From Mansonella perstans (taxonomy: Eukaryota; Nematoda; Chromadorea; Rhabditida; Onchocercidae), in the NCBI GenBank assembly GCA_037074765.1, contig JBAMDO010000572.1, forward strand, positions 538,501 to 602,500: 64,000 bases of DNA, in the 5' to 3' direction. Both the position numbers and the translations under genes were made by a program. Below, piece by piece: positions 49,112 through 63,200 of this stretch (the stretch's first letter is position 1; each line of letters begins with the position of its first letter). The notes below the pieces were generated by a model, which was given only the letters and a program-made list of their open reading frames with translations, did not search any database and was not told where the DNA came from.

Positions 49112-52100
49112 ATGCCAGCACCAAGTAACATTGCTCAGGGAAATGCATCAGCCACAAAATTAAATTCAAAAAAATTGTCGAAAATTAGCAAAAAATTACC
49201 AATCAAAAAAGAACGACTTGTACCAATGAATGACCTACCAGTCGATGCACCACCTGTTGATTGCCCGCCAGCTTATGAAGTACAGAATTAATTTATCACA
49301 ATTTTTTAAAAATCTTTAATTAATGATACATTCAGAATTGTTAGCCCCGCCACTGTAAATCAAAACTCACAAGGATCCGTCAAATATCGATTGATAAATA
49401 AAACATGAATTTTGTAATGACAACTTATGATTTCAGTCTTATCTAATTTCGAGAAAATCATGATGAATTCAGATGTTTTGTTGCTTAATAACGGATAAGG
49501 AAATGATACATTTGTAAATATCGAAGATGGCAGCGATACTTGGAGTTATTTCACAAAAGTGACCTTTCAGTGCTATGTAACAATGAAACCGTTAAAAAAG
49601 CATCGCCTCAGTATCACAAAGCGCTATTTTGGAAGGGTTGCTCGTGGATTGATGCGATTAATTCCAGAAAAAGGTGCTAAAGCGACAAATGAAGCTATGA
49701 GTTCCGAATATACCATCGATCTAACTGCTGTTTGTGACTTTCCTGTGTTACCTTTGTTTTCTATCTATCTTGTATCTTCACTTACTAAGTTTATCAGTGA
49801 CGTTGATAACGTACTTGAAATACTTAAAAGCCTTACTTTATATTTTAAAACATTGTAAAGATGCAAACAAATAGAACCGCCCATAAGTCAGTTCAGGATC
49901 TTTAGTCAGCATATTAAGGAATTTATGAAAGTTTTGTACTTTCCGAATTATTTCAGATAGCAGTTTCATGTGATGACCTCAAACGGAGACTAATTTTCAA
50001 ATTCAAGAAAGAATCACGTGATATAGGCCCGGTTAACAAGAATGATTATAACACATTCAAGGAAATGATTCGGAAGCATCGTAATTATCGGCAAAGCGCT
50101 TATCGTAATAAGTATGCCTTTTCAAAAGGAAAAAAAAATAATTGGGAATTGAATTTTTAGATAGTCCCGTCCCTCCACGTACCATGTGTTATCATTGTAT
50201 CATCATCTGATAGACTACGGATGCTTTCAAACCATTGCAAGGTTTATCATCTCAATAAAATCCATTATACTGCTTCTCACAAGCAGTAGAAATTTACAAC
50301 ACGGACATTAATGTACATTCTTGTCCAGTAGATCCACTGATTAATTGTTAAGGAAGGAAGATGAATTCATTACTGCGAATGCTTATCAGAGTACCGAAGT
50401 CAGTCCGATTATTGGACGGTGAGTTCAAACGTTTCAGTTTTTGCTGAAGAAGCCCCAGAAATCGAATAGTCTACTGGAAGAGCAGGAAAAGTGATTTTTA
50501 TTTCAAGCTTACTTATTCTCCAATTCTTATTTCTAGCTACTTTATTAAATCACAGGACAGCTTAATGAATTATCGAAATTTGACTGGATAGGTCTAAGCA
50601 CTCAGTCTCATAGTTTATAAGATTTTATTGGACAGAAAGGTTCAAATAATCAGTTAGGATTAAATAAAAGGCCTGTTTATCCGGAACAAGACATAGAGAC
50701 GGCTAAATCACGTGAAGATTCACGTGGCAATACAATTGCTGAATTAAATGAAAAAGTGGTTAAAATTATCAATGATATCAAAGCGATTGCGACTGAAATG
50801 AAGCAAATGCGAAAAGAATTAAAGGTATCGTTGAGTATGGAATCATTTTGTCATCGTTGAAGACTGAGAACTTCTGCTGATTATTAGATTTTAAAGATTA
50901 ACAAAAGAAAAACAAATGCTCTATTGAGCTACTGCAGTGATTTTTTTCAGATTTTAATAAAAACTCTTCAGAGTGGCAAAGCGTTACCAGTCATGGAAAG
51001 CAAAGAAGGTTAATTTTTTAAGTTTTATTACTTTCGCAAGCTTTTTTGATATCAAATGTTGGAGATTAGATTTAGTGGCAATTATTTACTGCTACCAAAT
51101 GCGCTCGCATTAAATGTGCCTAATAGCTGCAAACAGTTTTAGGAGTTCAAAAATTCTCAGAAGAGGAAAGTTCTGATTCGGATGATTCCGATGAGAAATT
51201 AGATGTTGCTATCCCAGATAATACTCAAATATTATTTGACGCGATCCCGAAGTATGATAAACTTTATGTATAAATATATGACTTAGTTGCCTAATCATCT
51301 ATTGTCATCCAATGCTTCCAATGTAGAAGATAACGATGAGCTGAAGTACCAAAGATAATAACTGATATCAAAATTGACGCGTAAATTACTTATGAAGCGC
51401 CTTTCATTAAAACAGTGAGATTATTGCTATCAACTAGATATTTTCGGAAAAAGCTTCACGTTCAAGAAGTTACATTATCAGAATTTATCAACACTTTTAA
51501 TTTAGGGCTAAGAAAATTTAGTTTTCGGTGAAATTAAGCCCAAAAAAAGCTAAGAAAAAGAAGTTAAACGTTGCACGCAATTGCTTTTAATTATTCGATA
51601 TTTACCGTTTATTGCTTTGATGACTGTTTAACTCTTTGGATTTTTTCCAGAGAAGCAGTGAAGGAAAAAGTTGCAGAAGAAAAGAAAAGTTTGTTTTAAA
51701 TTTTTACTGTTATGTGTAATCAAAAATCAATCTCAGTATAAAGAAATATTTACAAATTGATGCAGTAGCATTTAAGATACAGCTTATTACAAACGAATCT
51801 CAGTGGAGGATGTATTTATTCACCACAAATGATATCATCAAAAATTGTGATTGATAATTTTTGTTTCAAAAGTAATGATGGATAAACTAGCCAGCAGGAA
51901 TAACAAATACCAAGAACGTCCTTTAATCTTTGAGCAAGAATAGCTTTCATATCTCAAGATCAACAAAAAATTTAAACTTTGAAGCTATACTTTCATCTTA
52001 TGGATGAAAAAATGCAAAAATGAGAAATTTCATAAATGATTGGCTTTCAGGTATCAAGCCAAAGGATAGAAAAATTTTGTTAGTTCTCTTTTCTATTTGC

Positions 52101-55011
52101 ATAATTTTCATTTTTGTGCAATTCAATCTAAAACAAATGATTTGTCATAGTGCTTAGAATCATTTTTGTTTCAGACAAAAAGGTAAAATTTATTTGTCCG
52201 AAGAAATAATTGAAAAAAAGGTAATTTTTTAATTGTAAATAAGATTAAATACGACTTTTTTAAATAAGATTTTAGTAGGCATAATTAATTTTCCATTCGA
52301 AAAATAATCACCGCTGTTATCTTTTCTCACTATACAATATTTCTTGTAACAATTTAGGAGGCAAAGCTTGAACAAATAGTGGAAGGAGGAGAATTAGAAA
52401 AAATACAGCCTCGGAAACGCAGGGATCAGCTGCCAAAACCATCAGCAGCAGGTGAAGAGCTAGGCCTACGGCAATTGATGGCGATTGCTGCCCGACGCTT
52501 ACCCTTACCAATATCGTTCTTCGAACCGCTCACAATGTTACAAGTAAACTTCGACAACAGAAAGTTTACGTTATGATTTCTAACTTTTTATTCGGCAAAT
52601 AATTACAATAATTGTTCAGTAAGACTTTAGGAGCAAATAGAGAGCTGAAAATTCCGAAACAATGAATTTATTGAATTAAATCAAATTCCTTCACAAAGGA
52701 AAAAGGTCTTTTATTGCAACGTATCAATTGCTTTTTCGTTTCCGATTTGAGCTATGAAGTTTTAATTCTAGGACTTTCATAATTAGTGAAGAGTAATAAA
52801 AACAAATGAATCGTGTCTATGAAGTAAAAGAATAAAAATATTTTAGATCTTATGCGAAGAGTTAAGGTATTCGGGTCAAACATTGAATCGAGCTATAACC
52901 ATTAATAATCCTGTGGATCGTATTGCTTACGTAACAGCTTTTGCTGTGAGCAGTTATTCCAATATGATATGCCGGAAACAGAAGCCGTTTAGTCCACTGC
53001 TTGGTGAAACATTTGATTTTATATCTGACGAAGGATGGAAGTATCATGCTGAGCAGGTTAGTTCATTCAATGGTTCATATCGAATATTAAATGGAACGTA
53101 TACTTCAGTTTAAGTTTAAAGATCTATATTACCTTAGTCTTAATCTAAGATGAGATTGCATTTTCTAATTCTTCATCTTTTTTTGCAAGTTGAACTGTCT
53201 TCAGGTAAATCATCATCCATCTGTTACGGCTGCCCATGGTGAAGGATTGAATTGGGAATGGTGGCAAACACTGATATCAACGCCGAAAACTTCGTGGTCC
53301 GGTGTTATTGAAGCAACACCAGAATTACCTGTTCGCTTACGGTTGGATAACGATGATTACTGCTGGAATAGAGTAGGCTGAAAATATTGTTTAATTTTAA
53401 AAAATAGTGTGTAGATAGGGATTGAACGGGAATTGCTTAACAGGAATGGTTTAAAATCGAAAGTTTTAGGTAAAAATAATCATCGAAAATGCAGCATCAA
53501 CAGCTGAATACCGTAAATTGAAAATAGATGGAACGATGAATGTGAGATGTAGTAATGGTTATAGCAGCACAGTGATTTTCCGTAAAGATCGACAGACTGA
53601 AGTATATGGTAGTATTATGGATAATCGCGGTGTTTTAGTTGTCAAACTCTTTGGTTACTATGATCGATTCTTGCAAAAGTTAGCGTCCAAGAAAATATGT
53701 TTTCAGATTGTTGAAGGGAAATCACAAAACTTTTGTCTGATTAGTATCATAAGTTCAAAATGAATGTTACAAATAACTGAAATCTTAAATGAGCGCTTTT
53801 TTCTATAAGAAAATATTGAAACGCATGGGCATTGAAGCACTGAAAGCATTGAAACGCATTTGCTTACAAAATTTGACAGCCATAGAAGATTCTCTATCGT
53901 TTCATTCAGATTTAGTGAAAGTCACAGCTGTAAGAAAACTCTATATTCGACAAAATATGAGGGATCTGATAAGATTGAATCGATATAGTTTACTAAGAGA
54001 AAAGCAAAAAATTAAAGGATTAAGCATTAAACTGAAAAGAATTTTTAAAAAATTTTTGCATCTCAAGGCTTTTTTGATCTTTTACTTCTCTCTCTCATCC
54101 AATTCTGTCCGTTCATAATTTCCATTTATTTCTCTCTTCTCCAGCTTTAGCTTTAATTCGCTCATAAGTTCAGGATAGAAATTTTTATCTGCAGGAAATC
54201 ACCACGAAGTTTATATCGCCAGAACAAATCAATTTATGTGTATCAAGATCTGTTCTACAAATGGGACTTTAATAAAATGTTACCTCAACGTTCCTCAAAT
54301 ATAACTTTCTTTTTTTCAAGGTTAATGTTCTACAACACATTCATCTCCCATTGTTTTTTAGAGCGAATCAGAAGGATTATTTATTCGAAGCAATTCCATT
54401 ACCTAAAAATGCGAATCAGTACTATGGATTTTCACAGTTTGCATGTGGATTGAATGAATTCTTGAATAATGATGAAAGATTAAGTGCCCCATCAACAGAT
54501 AGTCGACTGAGACCAGATTTGAAGGCACTCGAGAATGCTGATTTTTCTCGAGCTGCTGAAGCTAAAGCCAATCTTGAAAAAGTTCATTAGTCTTACTGTT
54601 CTTTACATCTTTATTTCAAAACATTCACAGCATACATTTCGGTAAATAATCCATCATTAAATTTATCTTTCTCAATCTATATTATTTGATTTACTATTTG
54701 TTGAAATATTTATACTTTTACTTTTCAATCCTCTCCACTAATATACAAAGTATTCGTAACTAGCAGTCAGAATAACGATTGACGTTTAGCTACAACGAAC
54801 ACGTAATGAACTAATCCATAAACGTATGTGGTTTGAACAACGATTGGATTTGATGACGAATACAACTTTATGGGTTTGTAATGGTCGATATTGGCATGCA
54901 AAGGAGAAAAAATTCAAGGGTTATTCGGACATGCTCCAATTATTCTGGTACATTCTGTATTTGCCAAATTATCTGTATCTATTTTTATATCGTATTTTGA
55001 TCATAAAATAA
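49112..55011 (+). CDS. Oxysterol-binding protein-related protein, ORP3/6/7 type
   Basis: ORP3/6/7 proteins move lipids at ER contact sites via a PH domain, an FFAT motif that binds VAP, and a lipid-binding ORD. Exons in phase: 49112-49279, 49571-49729, 49957-50111; then a partly resolved middle (50636-50824 coiled coil, 50951-51008, 51143-51251); then 52358-52543, 52847-53056, 53205-53372, 53470-53678, 54195-54320, 54362-54581, 54790-55011. The PH domain ends MIRKHRNYRQSAY, like the family's LRHHRMYRQNE. The ORD shows ILCEELRYSG, KPFSPLLGETFDF, EQVNHHPS (signature usually EQVSHHPP), STDSRLRPDLKALEN and LWVCNGRYWHAKEKKFKG, the last typical of ORP3. Acceptor AATTTGCAG sits 12 nt above the ATG. 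The frame continues about 20 hydrophobic residues past the usual end. A few middle exons (50165-50620, 51252-52357) are not settled. Confidence 0.9.
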
Positions 55012-57227
55012 GCAATGATTATAGAATGAAATTGGAAGTATGATCCGAATATTAAGACGAAAAATGTAAATGATCTTTATTATAGCAGTTAAAAATTCGC
55101 GATTATCGATGAACATCGTCATCTCCAAATGCGATTCCCAAAAAAATGGCAGAATTAATGAGATATCACATTATATCTAAATGTATTACATTATATCTAA
55201 ATGTTTTAGGACAAATTAACGAATAGCATTATAGACTTAATTCAAACAAAATATGTTTAAGTTGACAACTACACGTATTTAGACTCATTTTACTTCATAT
55301 TTAGTCCTATCTATCTGCCCAGATCTGTATTGAGTGAATATGACTGATTTTATTGTATCATTTGGGAGGGGAAAAAAAAACTTTGGAATCCCATTTACTA
55401 ATATATCATCTATATCAAGTGTATTATACAAAGATAAATGCTAGTGTTCTAATTATAAAGTCGATTAGAAGGACATAATTTTATACCCCCCTCCCCAGAA
55501 ATTACTAAAAAGGAACTTAGACAATTATTCAGCACGCTCTGAACTATTTTGATAAATCTTTATGTACATTAACTTTTGAAATTTCTACACGACTTAGCTT
55601 ATGAATTATTAAGATACAATGGTAAAAATGGATCTAATACAATCTATTAATGAAAATCAGAAATATGAAAAGAAAAAAAACACATATTATGACAATTATT
55701 CATCATGCCAGTTATAAAGCGAAAAAAAAAAATTACAATTCTTTAAAAAAAAAGTTATAAATGTTAAAATGACCTCACTGAAGTGCATTCAGGGAGCCAG
55801 ATTACGAGGTCACCTTAATAAGAGAGTAGATTCAGTGCAAATTTCCCTTCTCTAAATCCTTTACCTTTTGTACTGTATAATCTAATCTATATTTCATTAC
55901 TGTCCACAAATGACCCCATTCTATTATTAATCAAGCTTATTTCTGAAAGATCTATATTAATATCATTATCATCAGAATAAATCATCCTTTCAATATCTCG
56001 CAATACTAACACTGCAATTATCCTATATGTGAATTCGATCAATCTGGCTCTTGAATCTTTTTGCAGAAAAGTATTTGCTAACTTCATCATTTCACCAATG
56101 ACAAAATAGCAAATCCAATTTCAATACATAAATAAATTTACTGAATGCCGATCTTATAGATCATTGATAAAACTAGAAATAAACTATCCTTACAAATATG
56201 TACACAAAACTATAATCAGTTGGTTAAATATCAAAACAGATGCATGAGATATGCATAAATACCAGCATCGAAAATCTGCAAGATGAAGAAAGCACAGAGA
56301 GTTACTACAGCAATACATATATACCTGAAGGAGTAATCCTACGTACACAGGCAGTGATCCTTTGTTAAAACACAATGAATCGAGTCAGAATACTGAACAA
56401 TACTTTGCCCATTAGATCAATTTTTTTTCTTTTTTTTTTTTTTGAATGAGTGACTTTCTCCAACATTTATAAAAACACGTCATCGGAACCATCCCTCGCT
56501 AGTCGCAAAATTTACCAAATAAAAAAAGACCAGTTAAAAGCTTCAATAAAAATCAAAATGAATGCAATGTGAAATCGAAGAATAAAAAGTATACAATATT
56601 CGAAACACCAAACTTCAAAATTATCAACCGAAACTATCTTGAGAACTTTAAAACCTAGAAAAAGAAGCAAAAACATCACAGAATCATTCATAAAACTAAT
56701 ATCAAAAATTACAAAACATCAAAAGTGAAAAATAGACAATGCTTTGAAAGAGCGGAAACGCGACTTTTTTAAAATCAAACATGATATTTAAGATATTAAG
56801 TTTTGAATCTTCAATCAGTTGAATACACAAATGTTCCATCAAGTTATCAGAAGAAACATTAAGAAAAAAGTGAAAGAAAAATATGAAAAAAAAAACTGAA
56901 AAAAAAAATCAGCTTCTTATCGTAATTTTTTTTCACGGCATTTCAATTTAGATTGACGCCGTCAATTGATCATTGGAAAAATAAAATTTTCACCGATACG
57001 ACAAACAAACGTAAAACACTATAATGTAAATGTTTAATGACTATTGTACTCTGAAAAGCAGCTCTTTCAAAATGATGAGAGCTGCAATGAAGTGAAAAAA
57101 GCACTTCCACAGAAGTTGTCATTTTGAAAAAAATTGCTCATCAAATAAAATACTAGGAGAATAAAGTTAATGATTATTATTTTCTATTTAATTATTCGCT
57201 GATTTAAAAAGCATATATTAAATAAAT
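55012..57227. other. Convergent spacer between ORP and BCAS3 3' ends
   Basis: 2.2 kb between two genes pointing at each other; should hold both 3' UTRs. Contains a 20-nt tandem duplication (55169-55208) and a 67-residue minus-strand open frame (55887-56090) without splice signals. Otherwise A/T homopolymers. Confidence 0.55.
55169..55208. repeat. 20-nt tandem duplication
   Basis: CATTATATCTAAATGTATTA followed directly by the same unit with one change. Confidence 0.9.
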
Positions 57228-60200
57228 TCATATGTCCATATTAGGAAGCTGGAGGCTGATGCTATCATGCGATGAACTATCAATGCTTCGTTGTGATTCA
57301 TCGCTTGAACGATCATTATCCTCATCCTATAAACTGGATTATGACGAATTATAGATAAAAATGTGAGCGAAAGCTGGAATTTTAAGAAATGATAACTATG
57401 TAGCATCATAAAAAATAAGAAAGAGCTAAGAAAGCTAATCTTCCACATTGATGTGGGAAAACTGCCTATTATAAAAATTATACTATCCCACAAACGAGCA
57501 GAAAAAAGGTAAATGAATCCTCAAACAAGAAAGAGCAAGAGACATTTACCTGAAATCCATTACTTCTCCCGTCGACAGCCAACTCATGCATGGCTTCTTC
57601 AATTTTCTTTTCCAACACTTTCTGCCTTTTCATTCCTTTTGGATCTAAATCACTCGACCAACTTCCTGAAATATTTATTTATTTTCGTTGTGTTTTGAAG
57701 AACATAAATTTTCCCGATCAATTTTTATTCACACCGTTATTGCTTAACTAACTAGCTACAAAATCAGAAACGATGTTTCTTTCTACAATCACTTTAGACA
57801 TTTGCATTTTACTACTGTTGCATCTCCTTCATTATCCTTTCATAAGTAATTAATTCAAAACATTTACCGGCAATAATTTCCGTCGGCTCACCAACATCAA
57901 AACTCCCGAAAGATCCTGTCGCTTCAATTATCACGGGAACCGATTTGGTTACACCGCCATGTAATCTAGTTTCATCTGATCCAGGAGTAATCTGAAATCA
58001 TCTTTTGAAATGTAATCAAGTACAGAACTTACACAAAACGTGAAACTCCTGTTATACTTCTGTAAAAGTAAGAAAGAATAGAAAAGAATCAATCTTCACC
58101 AAATCAGCGCTAGCATGTTCCAACGATTGAACATATGTCCGGAATGAAAATTGCGGTCCCATCCACAAACGCCGATGAGGCTCCAAATATGTCAACACTT
58201 CAATCTGTAAAATTGATTGATCAGAATTGTTAATTACTCATGAAATTCAATTAAAGTAGTACAAGAAATCAATTAGTCTATGGTTATTATCAAAAAAGTT
58301 TTCCATAAAAATTTCCATAAAAATCTATAAATTCCATATCGATGGATGGTAGAATGCCCATGCAATGATCTCTTTGAATAGTACCATTCAAACGGCAACT
58401 TTTCATATCAATTATAAACAAATAAAATATCTCGTTATGCTCTAGCACTTTTTTTCCTTTTCTCTTATCATATTAATATGACATCAATGTCTTAAGTAGT
58501 GTATTAGCTGAACCTGGCTTATCCATTTCGTATACACTTCTTCACTTTTTTCTTCACATATATCATGAGGAACGAACCACATCCACAAAGGATTTTGTTC
58601 ACAGATAGGTGCACGGAAATCTGCTGATAGCTTATTCCTAAAATTTGAGTTAAAAATTGAAAAAAAAAAAAACAATTTTTTTTTTTTTTTAACAAGTATG
58701 AGATGAAAGAAAAATACCTTTGTAAAGTCCATTGTGCTACCGCAGTTGGAGTGCACTGGATCTGTGTTTCATCGGGATTGGACCGTTGCTGTACACCTGG
58801 AGGTGCATGGTATGGAGCAGGTGAGACCGATAGCAAATATTCCGTTAAAACACCATCATTGTTAATTACCAGCAGAGAAGTATTCTTCGAATTAGGTATA
58901 GAATTCGAAGCAAATGAAATCTATAAAAGATCTAGTTAGGAAAAAAACTGTATATGGATCAGAATAAATATGATTAGAATATACTTTAGAGTAATGATTG
59001 AAATTTTGTATATACCGCTAAACGATGCTGATCACTGGGTTTGCTCGAGGCTTTATAATGCTTCTTTCCAGAACTAAGTGATGCAGGTGTCATATCGGAA
59101 GCCCAAGCACTCAGATTGTCGGCTGAGTAAAAACGTTGCTGCAATTAAGAAGCAAGAACCCATTATCAATAAATAGCAAGATATTTAAAAAGCAAGCTTG
59201 AATAGTGAAATCAGGAATGTAGAATGTAGAATGAGTGAAAAAAACGAGTTAGAAACAACACGAACCTTGATTCTCACATGTGCTTCCATGCCTATTGGAT
59301 TTGGATAAGGACCAATACGCGGATTGCTCACCGAACGCGCAATGTTACATCGAGAAACATCAGGATGTTCTCTGTATTTAAACGGAATCATTATTTTCTA
59401 AAAATGATCTTGTTCGATTGAAAGACATGCTGTAAGCTGCCAGTTAAAAATTCGATATTACAGACTTACCTACAAACTTGAGCACCACCAAACTGATGAC
59501 CCCGCGTCTCTGCTTTCTTTATATTAATGTAACCCATTTCTGGCAAACCAGCAGAGCGATGGAACCTATAAACCCATAAAAATACATTTTGCTGGAGAAA
59601 TTAACCATAACAACATATGCTTTTAGAAAACTTTAGCACTGAAAACTAATTTTTACCAAATTTCACGAATTTTATTTCTTCAGTGGTAGTGTCTCTGTTA
59701 AGAGAGAAATGCAACCCATCACTTATACTATACATAGTGAAATAATATGTGAAAATGATGGTATCATCGTCAACAGAGGGCTGCAACAGCTTTTGCATTA
59801 ATTCAAAAATGAGCAGCACTGATTAAACTTATACCTTGATTCCCTATTAACAATTTCACCGCCATGAGTACGAACAGTCACTTGGCCACCATATGGACAT
59901 ATACCGAAGATGTGGGTAGTTCCATGATTTGTGGCTACTGCTAGCCAACGATTATCAATAGAAAAACTGCAACTAACTACCTAAATATAAAAAAGTAAAA
60001 ATTATTGGAAATGACAGTTCTTTTGGGTCATTTTGTAAATAACATACAAAGCCGGTACACGATATCTACTTTTTAGCTGAATTAATTTTCACAAATAAAT
60101 TTTATCGATAAATCAGACATGGAACCTATATAGGAAAACCAGTCATAGAAACTCGTATTTCCTTTCACGTCTTAGTCTTACATATACTAGTATAAAAGTT

Positions 60201-63200
60201 GATTTTATTAAGGCAGCAAGTAAGACACTAGTGTTCTTTATCGTTTTTCATAATTTAATATCCTTCTAAATGTTAACTATTTCCAAGCAGCGAAAAAGAA
60301 CATGGAGACACTTTGTACTTTTAACTGTGAACAAGAAATATCGTTTATTCTATTGGTAAGAAATTTTGTCAAGACGGAGCCAAAATTCGTTACGTATGTT
60401 TCATGCATGGTCTTTTCGAAAATATTAAACCTTAGCAGGAGTAGTACCACGATATAATCTGTAGAGATGACGCACAGCACCAAGCAATGGAGATCCAGGA
60501 TGAGGATGAATAAGAAATACGTGAAAATAAGTTGACGATTGTCCTGCAAGTCCATTACCTAACAGTCAGAAACAACAAACAGATTGATAAAAGCGAGAAA
60601 TATGAAATCAATTACCTGCAGTTACCAGCAGCTGTCCACCATTTCCAAAAGCTACGAAACCAATTGGTTCCGTATGGGCAACGAAATGTGCTGCAACTGC
60701 ATCCGCGTATTCTGCATTCTGCAAGAAATTTTAATTCATGACAGTTCCAACGATGGAAAAAATCCGAAAAAATTAATGGAAAAATTAATGGAAAAAAAAG
60801 ACCATTAAAGCTTTATAATTTTTGTAAAATTAGAAATGCTATCATTCACGCAAAACTTACATTAATATTACCATCCATCGGAAATTTATTTACGTCTATC
60901 ACAGTTATGATTCCAGGCTGAGCCACTGAACTTAGCAATTCCTTGGGTTGTTGAGATGCCAATGTTGAAACAACTGAACTACCAAACGAAGTCAGTGTTT
61001 TGGTAAAGTTCTGCAAAACCATGCTGTTGAAAGATTATAATTTGACCAATTAGATAGTATATCGTTGTCAAAATTTCAGTATGTAAATTCCAAGATACTA
61101 AAAACGACTGCTGGAGGAAAGCTATCTGAGAAAAAGATGAGTCATGAAGACTTTTTTCTTTATTTTTCATATGTAAAACCACTTCACTAATTCCTATAAC
61201 CCCAACTTTTATTCATGACTTACTGACTGTTTGTTGATAAAAACCCTTGTAATCTTTTGAAGTGTGAAAACCATACGAGACTTGATGTATCAAACTATGC
61301 TAACCTTGATTAAACAATCTTAACCAATTGGTAAAATTCAAAACTACTTTTATTTGATTTAACTTACCCTTGCTACACTTACAACACTATAACTAGATGA
61401 ATCTTGAAATATATCGTCACCGCCCATTCCACCACAACTTTGGTATTCTTGTTGTAACTGAAACAGTAATGCATAAAATTATCAAGCACAGTTGAACATT
61501 CTCCAAATACATACGATTCGATCATAATGGGAATGATTTCCTGATTCTCTGCTATGCACCAAGTTACAGCCATGAATGGAGCATATTTTGACGATGCAAT
61601 AAAATGAAATGAAAACTTTTCATATGTGGATATTTTCCAATGCTGCTAGACAAAAAAATTAAACCGAAATTTTCTTAAATACATAAAAAAACTATTAGTT
61701 AAAAAAACATGAAAGGATAGTAGACAAACTTTTGAAGTAGCGAAAGCAAGAAAAACATCCGAAATAGCGAACGGAGTACCAAAACCTTCATATATTTGAG
61801 TGTTACATATGGTACGCTGCTCTCGTAGCGACATCATGTCAAGGATCACAATATGATCAACAAATGATACAACGAGCACCCTAAGAGAGAGAGATGATCC
61901 TTAAAATTGTTTGTGCCCTATTTTATATTCTTACAGTATACACTATAGTTCCCAAACTTCTAAGAACTGGCTTGAAAAAAAAAAAAAAAAAAAATTGTTT
62001 GTGTTGTTTAAACCCCCCGTGCAGTGGTTTAAGTTAAGATGTCAAGATAAGCGGGACATTATTTCCTGTTTACTAGAGTATGTAAATAATAGTCATCATT
62101 TGCAATATAAAGAAGTTACTAACACCAAACCATTTTCAATTACGATATTCAGAAGAAACAAGTGGGAAATTACTTGGTGGAAGCTGCAAGCGTTTGCACA
62201 GAATCCGAGAAATTGATTTTGTGAACAAGCTGGAAGTTTAAAAGTGAAACGAAAGATAGTGTACAACACTGCTGATCTGGAACTGATGTGTTCTCATCAG
62301 TTAGTGCAAATAACGGACGGAGACTTTTGAACCTGAAATTTCACAGTTTCCTTCAATTTATGACTTTGCTTATATCTATTTATAATATTATATTTAAAAA
62401 AGACAACAAAAATATATTCACCTATCATTATGAATGCCAAAACTTGGTTCACAGTCCGTAGACAATAAAAGAACCGTTCGAACAAGACCTTGTCGTTCCG
62501 ATAATATCTCTCTGCAATCACCATTTTCCTAAAAATTTAACATGCGATTGTATACATTTCGAGATTTATACTTATTTTTTTGTACTCATCCCATCTTTAG
62601 AGAAAACAGTACTGCTCTTCTCTTCTTCTCTTGACACTGCTTGATCGCCCCATTTATTTCGAACAATTCCTTAGAGAAAAAAATTTCGAAGATGAAGCTG
62701 CGCTACGCCAATAACACGGAAATACTAAAAATCCACGATGCCAAGGAGTTCGCTAATCAATTGAAAAGTAAAGCTGCCGAAAGCATGACTAACCATACGT
62801 GCCCAAATTTGATATCCCCTAGCAAGACCAATGATTATAACATCAATCACACGTTTCCGATCATTTACTGAAATGCTTCGTCACAAGAAAAAAGAATAGG
62901 TAATTTTACATCTTATTAAAATTTAAAAACCATAATCAGCGATAGGTGAAATAAATGCATAACATACTATTTGAACATTTTTGAATATTGACCCATTCAA
63001 CCCGCTCCGGAATAGTTTGTGGATTTGTTGACTGTGGAATAATATCATGAACAAGTTCGGCCACAGAACTCATCAGCGATGCCTCTCTGAAGACGTACGA
63101 TGAGATGCTAACTTAGAGAAATCAAAAAGCTTATGGCTGACTCTGACCAGTTTCGAAACAATTCTTTCGTATTTGAATATAATGCACAAAAAAAGTTTCG

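Noticed and set aside
55887..56090. 67-residue minus-strand frame with acidic stretch between ORP and BCAS3
   Set aside because: Reads somewhat like coding sequence but has no acceptor, no partner exon and no homology; may be 3' UTR.
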